In this document: in pieces, positions 1 to 12,375 of the stretch
How positions within the stretch are numbered: position 1 is the stretch's first letter
Layout: each line of letters starts with the position of its first letter
The notes under the pieces: generated by a model
Told to the model about the DNA's origin: nothing
What the model saw: the letters and a program-made list of their open reading frames with translations, nothing else
Database searches by the model: none
Program-made: the position numbers and the translations under genes
From: Kondoa malvinella
Taxonomy: Eukaryota; Basidiomycota; Agaricostilbomycetes; Agaricostilbales; Kondoaceae
Length of the DNA: 64,000 nt
Direction of reading: 5' to 3'
NCBI GenBank assembly: GCA_039545315.1
Contig: BCIM01000008.1
Location: forward strand, 310,001 to 374,000

Positions 1-3000
1 GACCCAAACTGCTCTGCTTGACAATTTGTTGACCAAAGTCATTCATCCTGGCCTGGCTGACTCAACCAAGGTGGATCAAACACACACTGCTATTTCTCTA
101 GTTGGTGCTCTTGCGCAGTAAGCTTTCTACAGTATGAGATACGACATGGCTGAGATAGAACAGACGAGCGCCTACCAAAATCGGTCCTAGACTGGACGAA
201 AAGAGCATGCTCATGAAGATTGTTCAAGCGGGTCAGATTGCAGAAGCTAGCGATGCTGATCTGGACGAAGACGAGGATGCTACTCAGGTTGCCGCTCAGG
301 CTGAACTGAGGGAAGCTGTTCTTCAGGTAGGATTGAACGACTCAAGTCTTCTCGCACGCTCATGTGTATCCCTAGACCTTGGAGCGATTGCTGGTGAAGT
401 GCCCCAAGGAAATGACAACGTTTGTGGAAGCTACAAAAGGCCTGGCTTCGTCTTTGATCTCTTGGGATCCCGTACGTGGACCGTAATCATGTCTGTCTGA
501 TCTGATCGCCTCGACAGAACTTTGCTGGCGGTGGAGATGATGAAGATGATGTGGACATGAATGCAGATGAGGATGAAGATGATGATTACGCTGACGAGTG
601 AGTTGCGCATGGTCTGAGCTTTTCCGAGTTGAAGCTGACTTGCTTCAAGCTACTCGGACGACGATGATGTTTCATGGAAAGTCCGCCGAGCATCTACCAA
701 AGTCCTCTCAGCAGCTATCGAGACCAGACCAGAACTATGCGCTTCTTTCTGCCGCACCCTTGCACCTTTGCTCACTTCAAGGTTCTCCGAGCGCGAAGAA
801 AGTGTTCGACTTGAAGTCTGGTCTACATTCAAGAAGCTGCTCGAAGTTGTCGGTGTGCTCCAAGGTACTAGCCCTGTCGTTCCACCTCCGATTACCGGTA
901 GCGTGCTTTCACCTACGTCTCCGAGCCGGTCTCTGCGTGAAGATACACCCAACACATTGAAGCGAAAGCGCGGGGACAACGACGGCAACATGCAAATTGT
1001 CGAAGAATTACCTAGCGGCATACTTCGCAGTCAAGTCGGTGCAATAGCCAAAGCGATCGCCAAACAACTAAACAGTAAATCAGTGGCTGTTCGTCAAGCC
1101 GGCTTCAGCTTGTTACACACCCTCATCACTGTATTGCGAGGCGGTCTTGAAGAACATTTGGCAAGCTTGGTGCTTCGAATGGAGAGTGCCCTTATGAGCA
1201 CAGCGGGAGCAGCAGGCGATTCGTCATCAGGCAGCTCGACCTCACTCAAGATTGTCATTCTTTCCTTCCTTACTGCTGCTTTCGCCATGCATTCGCCCGA
1301 CTGCTTTGGCGATTCCTTAGAGGGCAATTTGGTACCCTGCTTGATTGCATGCTCTTCAGACAAACACAACAAAGTCGCCGCAATTGGTTTCCAAGCACAG
1401 TCAGCCCTTGTCAAGGCTATTCGACCTGTCAACAAGGGCGAGACACCAGCTGCTTTGCCGAACAAACAGAAAGCGCTTGTACAAGCTATCTACATGGCTA
1501 CAGTAGAACGTCTTTCCGCATCGAATATTGATCAAGAAGTCAGAGAAGCAGCAATCGGATGCCTCGGCAACCTATTGTATCATGCTGGCGATGAACTGGC
1601 TACAGACTACTCGCAATCCCTCTCTTTACTCAAAGATGCTATGCGAAGAGAAGTTACCCGTCTGGCAGCTGTTCGCAATGTGGCCCGTGTCGCGTCATCT
1701 CCAGTCGTTGGCGGTCCGCAATTTGCTACCTGGGTACAGGATACTCTTGGCGAGCTCGCTCTCTTCCTCAAGCAGAACAACAGAGTCTTGAAGATGGAAG
1801 CATTCACTTGCCTGCCCATCTTGATCAGAGCTTCTGGCGATAATTTGGCTGGCGATACTGTCAATAAGCTACTCGAAGCCGTTGCGCCTTTCTTTTCGGC
1901 TTCTGATCTGCAATTCGTACCTTTGGCGCTTTCTACTGTCGACGCTCTCCTAAACACCCAGTCCAAGGCCGCGCTTTCAGCACCAGCGTTTTCAAAGCAG
2001 ATTTTACCTTCAGTCATGTCGATTCTGTCCTCGTCGTCTTTACAAGGTCCAGCTCTAGAAGTACTTTTGAGCTTCTTTGGCGTTCTAGTAGCCAACGGAC
2101 AAGACTCCAAAGCATTGATCAAACAACTGTCCGAAATCACTACTTTGACCAGTGCGCGCTGCATTGGCGCCGTCGTCAAAGCTGCACCTCAGTCTGCCAA
2201 TGAAGTCGCAGCTGGCTTTGTCACCAAAGCAAATGCGCCGAAAGGGTCTACGACATCTGTGGCTTTCAGCTTGTACGCCTTGGGCGAAGTCGGCCGTGTT
2301 TCGTATATTTCTGTCTCAATTTGCCTCTATCCCTGCTAATGCTTTGTACAGCGAGTTCACCGAACGAGAGAAGGCGTCCAAAGCCGCGACTACTCATTTC
2401 TCCTCGAGTACCGATGAAGTGAGATCTGCTGCTGCTTTCGCCTTGTACGCGTTCACAAACCTAGCCATGTTTCAACGCTGATGAGTCTACTCCAGAGGCA
2501 ACTTGGCCGTTGGTAACCCAGACAAGCTTTTACCTCTCATCGTCAGCCAGATCGCCGCGGATGCTTCAGACGACAAGAAGCTCTCCTTGTCCCTGCATGC
2601 ACTCAAAGAGTTCATCTCGCATGCCTCTCCTGAGGCTCTCAGCTCCACAGCAGAATCTCTTTGGACTCCGCTATTCACCATTTGTTCGATCGAAGGTCCC
2701 CCGCCGCCAGAAGCTGGGCTTCCTGCAACAGCGGCCGATGCTGACAAAAAAGCAAGAGAAAAGAGAGCTGAAGCACAATGGAAGTCGACCGCTCCTCATC
2801 GAGAAAAGTGGAAACAGACGGAAAACAGCCGTAACGTCTCTGCAGACTGCCTGGGCAAGATCACTTTGACCGATCCTAACCGCTTCCTACCTCAATTGCA
2901 AGCACGTCTACAAGATAGCTTGGCCGGTATCCGAGCTGCTGTTATTTCTGGTAAACTTCAGTGCTAGCTTTCCCGCACCCTGCTGAATTGTCTGCTTAGC

Positions 3001-3941
3001 GATCCGCTTCACTCTTGTGGACGACTCTCCGTCTTTCGATGACGCACTTGCACCCTTCTTGTCGTCTTTTTTGTCCCTCATGCGAGATCCTGACATTGTA
3101 AGTCTCTCATGCTGAGGTGCAGGTCAGCTACCTGAACGCGCTGAACAGCACGTCCGCCGATCTGCCCTGTCCGCCTTCAATTCAGCTGCGCATCACAAAC
3201 CTCATCTCGTCAGGATGCAGCTGCATTCTCTATTACCGCTGCTCTATGAAGAGACTGTGGTTAACTCCGCGCTAATCCGCTTCGTTGAGATGGGTCCGTT
3301 CAAGCACAAAGTCGATGATGGCTTGGAAGTCCGCAAGGTGTGTCATGTCACCTAATCCTTTAGCGTCAGACTGAAATATACCAGGCCGCCTATGAAACCT
3401 GCTACACTTTATTGGACACTTCCTTCGCCTACATTGACCCTCATGAACTTTTGGCCCGCGTGCTCAGTGGTATTACGGATGACAATGAGATCAGGGCAAT
3501 CTCCTACCTCATGCTGATTCGCCTAGCGCAAGTCTCACCGACGGTGGTTTCACAAAGTCAGTTTGAATTGCATCTAGCGTATTGAAAGATCTGATCTGTC
3601 ATGCCCAGGTCTTGACGCTTCGGCTGACGCTTTCACAAGCACCTTCGACGAGAAACTCAAGGACAATGCGGTGAAGCAAGAGCAAGAGAAGCATCAACAG
3701 ATGCAGCGTTCTGCTTTGCGAGCTTTCGTCGCTCTAAGTCGCCTGGCTTCTACAGGTAAGCACTCCTACAGGTCAGAGCATACAGTCAATTGACGCGCAT
3801 TGTACAGCTACGACTCCAAAATTCGCTGCAGCTGTCAAGAAGGTCAGAGGGAACACCACTTTTGCCCAAGACTTCAAGGACATCCAGGCAGAGAGCCAAA
3901 TTAGCGGCGAGCAGAACGGCTCTGGCATGGACATCGATTGA
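1..3941 (+). CDS. CAND1: CAND1/TIP120, cullin-associated NEDD8-dissociated protein (5' end cut off by window)
   Basis: HEAT-repeat exchange factor that binds unneddylated cullin-RBX1 and swaps substrate receptors of SCF ubiquitin ligases. The window starts inside the gene. Seen: an early exon with KIGPRLDE, an acidic linker rich in GATGAT codons (about 530-600), then the CAND-type signature [14 protein letters not shown] near 650-700, a long HEAT-rich exon (about 768-2300), and the C-terminal TIP120 region with [17 protein letters not shown] near 3290-3335. The last exon ends in GSGMDID followed by TGA at 3939-3941. At least eight short introns interrupt it, for example around 500, 2300, 2470, 2950, 3100, 3340, 3560 and 3755. 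The family is about 1200 residues, so only the N-terminal HEAT repeats are missing here. Family assignment is strong; exact exon edges are inferred. Confidence 0.93.
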
Positions 3942-4045
3942 TGGGTTGAGTGCGGTATACCATTGCATGTACATTATTCCAAACCCAAGAAGCATAGCAC
4001 TGAACGCAAACGAACCTGTACAAATAAGAATTACAAAAACGTGTA

Positions 4046-7000
4046 TCAAGCCTCTGCTCTCTTTCTTTTGCTAGTCTGAAAGTTGAACTCTTTTGGCTCG
4101 ACCGCTTTCCTCTTTCTCTCGCCTTCCGCCTGAGGCACTGGCTTGATGACTCGTTCTCTAGCTTGTTGAGTCTCCGTAGCCGGAGCTAGCGCTTTATTGC
4201 GACTGCGGGGTATAGGAACGATGGGGCGGGATTTGGTAGCGGCGCGCTGCTCTGCGTCTTGCCAATTGAAGAGTTTGTCTTGAAAATTGGTTTGTGGTTC
4301 CTTCCGCGCTCGGTTTGTGGAGGCGAACGTGAATGGCTTCACAGTTGTAGTGCTTTTTGCTGGCTGTCGGCCAGCAGAGGGATCCTATGAGCAGAGATGT
4401 CAGGTTGGAGCACACCTCTGGGGCAGAAAACTTACTTTAGCCGAATTCGTCTTTACGCGCAAGGGCTGGGTCACTGGAACGTCTTTAGCCCGACCCTTGC
4501 CTTTATCCACCTTTTGCCTTGGAGGCACAACCTCCGCCGGGTCGTCTTGATGCACTGCCAGCGAAGGAGCTAGTTCGACCTGGTGGGTACGCTGTTTTGA
4601 CTGTGTTGGCTGGATTTCCTTCAGATTCTGTGGCGAGACTTTGACATTGTCTCTACTACTGTAACGCGAGATCAGCTCTGCTGCACACGCAGAACGCAGT
4701 CAACGTACTCTGGTGGATTGAGAAAGTCTTCTGGACCCTCAGCCTCGTGCAAGCTATTCAAAAAGGCATCCATCTGATCATGATGGGATGAATCATGTCT
4801 AAAGCTTCTTTCCTGAAGCTGAAGTGCATCTTCCGTTAAGCCATCGGGTTCGCGCGCTGGAGATGGCACTTGTACAGCCGAATGAGATATGGATGCCTGC
4901 CTTTGTCGTTTGGTTACAGGCTCGGAAACAATCCTTCTTGTTGTTGTAGAGGCCTTCGGCGCGTGAATGCCGGCAGACGAAGCAACCCGCGCTTTCTGTA
5001 TAGCCATTTAGATGAGTTTTCAAGAGAACCACGAAGTCTTACCTTGGCTGGTCGAGTATCTTCTGTTGCCTTTCGAGAAGCTTCAGCAGGTCGTCTAGGC
5101 GCTCGATTACGATTGGAGAAGTTGAACTCCTTGGGCATTGTCAAGCCGACTCGAGAGCGCTCTCGGACAGGCGACGGCGCCCTAGCCGACGCGCTTGCAC
5201 TAAGTGACCGCTTTCTTGATTTTGGCTCAGCGATGGGTAATTCTTCAGTGAGTTTTGCTTTTGGTCGGACGGCTCTGCCTGGTATCCGAACAGTAGCAGG
5301 GAGATGGACTAGAGGAGGGCCGGGAGGTAAAGCGAATCCGGTGATTGACTGGATTGGGCCGCCAGGCGAGTCTTCCGCAGCTAGATCGAGGCCACGATGG
5401 AGATTGGAGTCTCGAAGTCGACGCGAGAACATGTCATCGATTGAGCGATTGCTGCTGTCTTTGCTGATATCTGTCATCGAACGTGATTTTGAAAGGTTCG
5501 ACATATTGGCCCAGCCTTGCGAAACATTGCCGAGAGGTTGCCAATGACTAGTGTTATGTTCAGAGAGATGCAAGTCTTCGTCTGGCTCAGAAGCGTGGTC
5601 TTCTTCATCGTCTTCCGTTGCGCCTTGCAATGGAAGCTCTTGTTCATGTTCAACTTCTGATACATGATGCGGCCGCTCATCTGACATCCCGATCTCTGCC
5701 TGTTGCTCCTCTTCTTCAGCAGCGGATCCAAAGCTGATAGATCCATCTTGAATATGCGTACTCAAGACCTCTCTCTCTTCCTCCTTCACTCTGACTTCAT
5801 CGACTGGGTCTGAGGTGGTGGACACGCTTGCTATTGAAGCGATGACTGCATTTTTCCTAGCAATTTGGGCAGGATCAAAGCCGTGAAGGCTGCTTCGTGA
5901 TCGAGGGCGAGCTTCGAGTGGATCAGAAGTTTCGGATGGAGCAGGCGAGAAGATGTCTTGTGGTGGTGTGGGACGGACCGAGCTGCGCCTGGCCTCGTTC
6001 GGCTGGGTATGGCTTTGCTGGAGCTTCGATGACGATGCTATGACTTTAGCAGAGGTGTGTCCGACTCGGAGTTCAGAATCCGCTGACCCAGCAAGGGCAG
6101 TCGAGGCTGCTGAAGTAGAATCTGAAGAATGTCGCTTTTGGTTGACCAAGGCAGGCATCTCCGATCGAGCTTGAGCTTGAGGCTGGACAGAGGTTCTCCT
6201 TGATGCTGCTGCAGCAGCAGCTTGTTCAGCCAATGATCCAGCGGGGAGTCGTGAGCGAATAGAGCTTCCACGCGGTACGGCCTTCTGAGTAATAGGCTCT
6301 TCGTCCTGCTCCGTTGCGATACCTGGCCCTGGGTGAGCAGTAGGTTGAGCTGAGGACATTCGTCGAGGCTGAACCACTGGATCAGCTGGAACAGAAGATA
6401 CACGGCGACTTTCGCCGGCTTGAGCTGAATCCGAAGGGAGTCGACGTTGACTAGATTCGCCCAAGGGTTGCGAGGCCAGGGATTGTCGCAAGGAGGAAGC
6501 AGATAGGCGTGAACTATTCGGCTGTGTCTCTTTAGATAGCTCATCGACTGGCAAATTCTTTGTAGACAAAGATTGACGCATAGAAGTCGAGCATCTTCTC
6601 TCTTCCAGCCTTTCCAGCTCTTCAAACGCGGCAGAGTTAGTCGAAGCAGTAAGTAGATCTTGAACAGCTGGTGCACGAGATTGCCGTGAAGTCTTGATTG
6701 GCCTGTGAGGGGCTTCTTCCACTTCCTCTACGACAGCGTTCTGAACGAGTGGAGGAGATCCGCTCGGCGATCTAGCTCCAGCATCTTCTGCTTCTGTTTG
6801 CTCGTAGACTTCTTGCGCATGTTCAGGCAAAGGTCGACCAATCTGGCTAATGACGGAGCTACGCCGGAATGGGTTCTTCATGGCCGAATTGAGTGAGTGT
6901 CGGGCAGAAGATGGCTGACTTTCAGCAGAAGAGGTTTCAGCGTGCGCAGAGACTTGATGCTGCACGAGGCTTTCCCTCTTTGTCTCGCTTGGGACTGAAG

Positions 7001-8154
7001 GTGACCGAGTGGTGGGCCTGGAAGCAGCTTGACTGGATAGAAGAGCAGGTCGTATAGCCTCCACGGGCGGGATATTCTCCTCTCCCTCTTCTTCAGGCAA
7101 AGAAGCATCCAACATTTGCGAAGCATCCGCAATAGTATCCATTCCTCCCGAATCCCTTCGCACGTGCTCTTCAGCTATATGAGGGTTGTACTCTGCCTGT
7201 TCTGCGCGTTGAGAAGCGCGCAACATGGGTATGAAGGATGTTTCTGGTGAGTGTGGTTTTGGGCGAGACGTCCTTAGTACCTGCGAGCTTGCATTCGATA
7301 GATACGATGCAGACGTGCGGAGAGGTTGTAATATTGATACCGAGGAGGTGGTATCGATGGATGTCCGGGCTGAAGTGCTGCGAGCGAGGGTCGAGCGTTC
7401 GAGAAGTGTAGACTGTTGTTGAGTGTTTGCAGATGACGCGGATGGTCGCGAGCTGGACTCTGCTTGATCTGGCATTGTAGGACGAGAGGTTGATCGTGCC
7501 GAAGTAGATTGCGAAAGAGCATTGTTTGAGCGGGATTTGGGTAACCTAGAAAGCGGCGCTGGTTTATCTATTACCGAAGCAGCTGGCAGAAAGAGTTTCT
7601 GAGATCGAGTCAAAGTAGCACGTAGATCTTGCAGGATGTCCGGCCGCTTTGGTGTATCTGCAGGTTCCGGTGCTCGTGCATCTGCTGGAGGTTTCTGGAA
7701 ATCTAGCTGTACATTCTCATTCGCTTGTTCAGACCGGCCAGAGAGAGAATTTGTCAGAGGATGTAGCGTATGAGGCGCTAGGTTTGGCGTAGAGGTGTAT
7801 TTAGGTGCGAAATTGGACAGCGATAGTCTCGAAGCCGTATCTGCTGTGGTTGAGCAAGCGCTATGAAACCAATCAAGAAGATAGCATACCTTTGCGCTGG
7901 AAAAGGCTGTTGCCTAAGCTATTGTATAGCTCACTTGATTGCTGAAACGCCTTTGGTCGAGGTTCGCCCAAAGTCCTCTGAGGGAGTTTCGGAGTTTTTG
8001 CGCCATACAAGGGCATGAAGAAACTCTCCTCGGCAGCATCTTGGCCAGGCAATTGCACGTCAAACAAGAGATCGCTTTGGTCTGCGTCGTTCAAGCGGAA
8101 ATCGAATGTTGAAGCGTCTTCAGCTCCCACACCAAAGGAGGGCCGGCTGGCCAT
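4046..8154 (-). CDS. TPX2-like, long disordered putative spindle/microtubule protein
   Basis: The start ATG at 8154 opens MASRPSFGVGAEDAS. A short first exon ends near 7887 and is followed by a very long open exon (to about 5040), then small exons to the stop at 4046-4048. Most of the roughly 1200 residues are Ser/Arg/Pro/Ala-rich and predicted by eye to be disordered. The C-terminal third carries repeated aromatic boxes set in basic sequence: MPKEFNFSNRNRAPR (5104-5140), KPFTFASTNRARK (about 4300-4342) and EPKEFNFQTSKRKR (about 4058-4100). Such Lys/Pro-x-Phe-x-Phe boxes followed by Arg resemble the repeated motifs of TPX2/WVD2 microtubule proteins. That makes a spindle or microtubule role plausible, but it is inferred only from the motif. 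No globular domain is visible. It is head-to-head with the gene at 8845. Confidence 0.55.
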
Positions 8155-8844
8155 TGTGTGTATAACTCAAAGGAGTGTATCAAAGCGAGTAGGGCATAAT
8201 CCAAGCAACAGATGAGAGGCAAGAGGCAGTTGTGGAAAAACAAACAATAGGCACGCCCTCGTCGCGTGTTGGCCATGTCAAGATGCGCAAAAGCTCTATT
8301 AAATGCTGCAGAGCAGTCTCCAGGCATTCTGCGCTCCATGGTCGGCACGCGAATCAGTCCGCTTCAACAGATATTCGTTGCAACCTCATGCCCTGTCCTG
8401 TCGAGCTATTCGACCTTTTTCCTTGCTCAAAGCCATTACTGTCTTCCACCAGTAGTCCGCGGACCGAGACCATCGATGTCCGTCTCCTTACTTTCGCTTC
8501 GGTCTGCCCAGTCTTCTTTGTCGTTCTTTTTTTGGGGCATGAAGCTTTCGATATCTGATTCTGGACATCCGTCAGCATGAGCTGCGACAGGATAGCATCG
8601 CACGTTCATATCAGACCACCTGAACGTTCCTTTGCACTGCTCGGTCAACCTTAGACGAACTGCACAGCCTAATTGTTCTGTACTGGCACCGCACCTGGCG
8701 GGTGACTGCTGTCTGCCCTTCTGCTCTCCGTACTCTTGACTGGATCGAACGGTCATGCCATAGCAATATGGTTCGTTCTTTTGCACTAGCAGTTGACGAA
8801 GCTGACCTTTGGGTTAGTCGACTACGAATAACGCCAAGGCGCCT
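8155..8844. other. Divergent intergenic region (about 690 bp)
   Basis: This lies between the TPX2-like start (8154, minus) and the first good ATG of the next plus-strand gene (8845). Small ORFs on both strands overlap each other and have no recognisable content. An ATG at 8768 opens MVRSFALAVDEADLW on the plus strand and could be an extra 5' exon of the downstream gene, spliced at a GTTAGT near 8812. I could not confirm that. Otherwise it is probably a bidirectional promoter. Confidence 0.4.
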
Positions 8845-11800
8845 ATGCAAGGTTCTAAGCCTGTGAGCAGCACAGCTGCGCAAGATAACAACCCTCAGCT
8901 CGCCGCTCTCAAGGCACTCGCCGCAAAGATAGATGAAAGAATGATAAATGGTAATACCATCTGGGTGAAGAATGGCAAAGTCGACTTGGCTGGTAGTAAA
9001 GGACCACCAGGCGCTGCGAACAGTACAACATCAGATGGCACGACGATACAAGAGTTGTCGCAGAAGATCGCTTCGATGTCTGCTTCTTCTGACGCACCTT
9101 CTACGCCTCTTCAGCGGCCTGGAGCGACTCAAGCGCAAATTAGCCAAGCTCAGAATGCTACTAGCCCAGCTTCTCATGCTATCAACCCATCTTATGGTCA
9201 GTCTAGCCTGATCAACGTACCTTTTGTCTTTCTGATGTTCGCGATAGAAAACGACTTGTTGCCCAAAGCAGCTGCGGAGCTTCCCGCCTATCGCAAGAGC
9301 TATCCTCTCACAGCACATGAACAACAAACTGCTGAGAGCGCTCCCAGATCTCAGCAGAAGCCCGCTGAAACGATGGGCTATACGAAAGCTGATGTGTCTT
9401 CTCACTCGGGGGCTGCGAATGCAGATGACGAAAGGGAACAGCCTCAACCAGCGGTAAGCCGATCAAAGATTATCCAGCTGTGTGCTGATGCTTCGACCAG
9501 GCAGCCGCACCACAAACAAGTACCGCCCCGCCAACTTCGCCTGCTGTCCGACCAGCCAATTATCATGATTCGTATGCCAATCGCGGAATGTACGGCGGCT
9601 ACGGCATGGGTGTCAATCCATATGGCATGATGTGAGTCCTTTGTAACCTATACAATGAAAGGCTGACTTGAAAAAGGGGCATGAATGGTCCTGGGTTGGC
9701 AGGCTTTCCTGCTCCTCATCAGCAACGACAAGTCCCTCCGCCATATGCTGGACCAGCTTACAGTCAACCTGTCCCACATCCCGTGAGTTGCTTCTGTTAT
9801 CGAAAGTTCGCCTTTGAATACCTGTTAGATCCCTATGCCTGCTATGCCACTTCCTCCTATGCCTCAGCCGCCAATACCTCCTCCGCAGATGCCAATGCAG
9901 TGAGTTTCTCAGTTCGGAAGTAAGAACAAGATCGTTGAGTAGCGGTACTTAGGCCAATGATGGGCATGAACCCATATGGCAATACAATTAGGTATCCTGG
10001 CTTCTGGTCTGAGCTCTTTCGTCCTCGTCTTAGGGTTTGTGTCTTCTAGCCCGTTCAATAATATGATGAACAGACAGCCACAGTATCCACAGGTCTGCTC
10101 AATCACCTTCTGCGAACACTTACACTCATTCTTTAGTAGATGCCGTACTACCCTCAACCGCAATATCAAGCGCCAATCGTCCAACAGCCTGTACCTCAGT
10201 ATCGAACAAGTGCACCGCTGGTAGCGCCAATGCATCCAGCGGCGGCGGTCCAGCAACCAGCTCCTGCTCCATTCAATCTGGCAGACTTTCGCTTAAGGCC
10301 ACCTGAGGTCAGACCTGCTACTGCGATACCTGTCCGCAAAGAGCACGACGATGAGGAAGATCGCAGAGGCAGAGCGCGCCGGAAGAAGCACAAGCAATCA
10401 GTGAGCTCGGAAAGCGTATAATCTGCTTCAGTATTGATCGGTGACTGCACAGCGACGTCACCGCTCGCCTGACTCTGATGATGAGGATGATTTTGTACCT
10501 AGTTCAAGACGCTCGACGAGCCGGGATGAAGAACCTTACCAACCATTCCATACTACTCGGCCCTTCCGACCTAGTCGACAGTACTCTCCTGATTTCGAGG
10601 TAAATCTGTCTGTCGCGAGCTGAGTCACTTGTGCTGAAAGTAATGTAGCATGCCAGAAGACCCTATTCAGCAACACCGAGGTACATTTTCCGCTTTTGCC
10701 TTGTATCGTTTCTTACGGGCTGTACTAGGACCTATGCGGACGAAGAAGATGTCCCTCTACAACGTCCCAGCTCTGAAAGGCCGCAAATGGCCCAAACACC
10801 ACAAACACCGCGCGATGAAGCGCCAGAAGGATCGACCTTTCGTGGTGACGATACTCCTTGGCCCAGATCTCCCGTCTCGCCAACGAATGAGCCTAGGACT
10901 TTCAGGGCTACGGGAGATTTGGATGAACAAGCTGAACCAACTGGCTATACCGATTCATGGCTTCCTAAGCGGCCAACGCGGAAACCGTCTGCCAAAGCTA
11001 CCGAGGCCGCTGGCGAGCAGTCCTCCGCAAGACCGCATAGTCCACACGGAGTAAGATGGGCAGACGTAGAAGACAAATCTGCTAAAGCACAAGCTGAACC
11101 AGCATCACCTACTCATAGCTATGGCGAGCCATCAACATTCGATGCGATGCCTGGACCTTCAGTACCTTATACGCCTGAACCCGACCTGTCGAAAGAAGAG
11201 CCGACTCAGACTGATCCCGCAAAATGGAAAGAGCATCAACCTGATCTGGCAATGTCAAAAGAAGACCCGTGTTGCCCTGCTTCATACAACGCCATACCTC
11301 TCGCTCAGTATGCAAGAGCAAATTCACCTCGTGCGCCACCACTGTTCTCTCCAATTCCAGACCACCATCCGGATTTCGACCCTGCTTTTCCATCTCATTA
11401 TGCTCATCCAGACTTTCAGTCAGTCTTTTGAAAGCTGCGCAAGCGTGTGCTTATGCTCTTCGACAGGGCTCATCAAGTCCACGTTCCCGAATATCAAGAT
11501 TTCTGGGCTAGACAACATGCTGCTGATCTCGACCCTGCTTATCATCGCGAATCTACACCTCTCGATGTGTACCAACATGAACACACAGCTCAGCAGAAGA
11601 GTCAGCAAGAAGCTATGGCCTGGCAACAGCTTGCCGATGCGCAGAACAGCTATCAATCTTATACACATCCTGGTTTCAGAATGGACGAGACGATATATGA
11701 GGAGCCTACAGACTATGATCCATATGCTCCTCTGGCACAGCAGCGGATGATACAAGATTACGACCATGAAGGGATTGATCGTGTTGCTGCCCAGAACGCA

Positions 11801-12304
11801 GAGCTGATGAGAAGAGGCTACGATTCGACTCCCGAACCAGAGTAAGTCAATTGTCAATGTGCTGTTGTGGTGTAGGCTGATAATATGTTCAGATATGAAG
11901 TAGCTGCGCACCAGTCGGCTCTACAGCGCTACTGTCCTGCTTATGAGCAGACCGACACTGCTTCTTCATTTTTCAGTCTCGACTCCGAAGCTGATAGCGA
12001 AGCTCTGATGAATGCATACGGATCTTTGCCTTGTCACGCCTCGCCATACTTTGCGACTCAGTCCGACCAGATCACACATCAACCTTTCCCCGGCTACAAC
12101 AAACACTTGCCTCCTTCGGACGTAGAAGACTGGTTGCCATATCAGTATCAGCAACAGAACATGCATACTCACAATAACAGTCTTGATTTGCAGATTCGGT
12201 ATGATGAAGTACCTCATGAACAGCGATCAGTGTACCGGGCATCTTCAGACGATGGAAGCGAGGAGACTACGGAAGAATATAGGTCATATGCTGTACAATT
12301 CTGA
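8845..12304 (+). CDS. Unrecognised large Pro/Gln/Tyr-rich disordered protein
   Basis: I do not recognise this protein. From ATG 8845 (MQGSKPVSSTAAQDN) a series of exons remains open on the plus strand: about 8845-9620, 9680-9780, 9830-9900, 10140-10410, 10440-10600, 10650-11418, 11467-11844 and 11892-12304. The first 60 residues look structured (LAALKALAAKIDERM, then NTIWVKNGKVDLAG). The rest is low complexity: Pro/Met/Tyr/Gln-rich around 9680-10260, charged DDEEDRRGRARRKKHK near 10340-10400, then acidic/Tyr/His-rich to the end. A 48-nt intron (11419-11466) removes the in-frame TGA near 11430 and restores the frame exactly, which supports one continuous gene. It ends in EEYRSYAVQF, TGA at 12302-12304. 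The SUV3 start is only about 70 nt further on, so its 3' UTR must overlap the SUV3 promoter. It could be an RNA-binding or cytoskeletal scaffold, but nothing proves that. Confidence 0.6.
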
Positions 12305-12375
12305 TGCTGTGGCTAGTGCATGAACAGCTGTATAGCGCGGAAGTAAATGACTTGCTGCCTGTCGACCAACTTTGC

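Noticed and set aside
8232..8786. Overlapping frames on both strands upstream of the unknown gene
   Set aside because: They conflict in frame, have no recognisable content and lie in a likely promoter.
11419..11466. In-frame stop splitting the unknown gene into two genes
   Set aside because: A 48-nt intron with GTCAGT donor and GACAG acceptor removes it and maintains the frame.
12304..12375. ATGA overlap of the unknown gene's stop with an ATG in the SUV3 frame, suggesting a bacterial-like operon
   Set aside because: The SUV3 presequence starts better at 12376, and this is a eukaryotic gene with its own introns.
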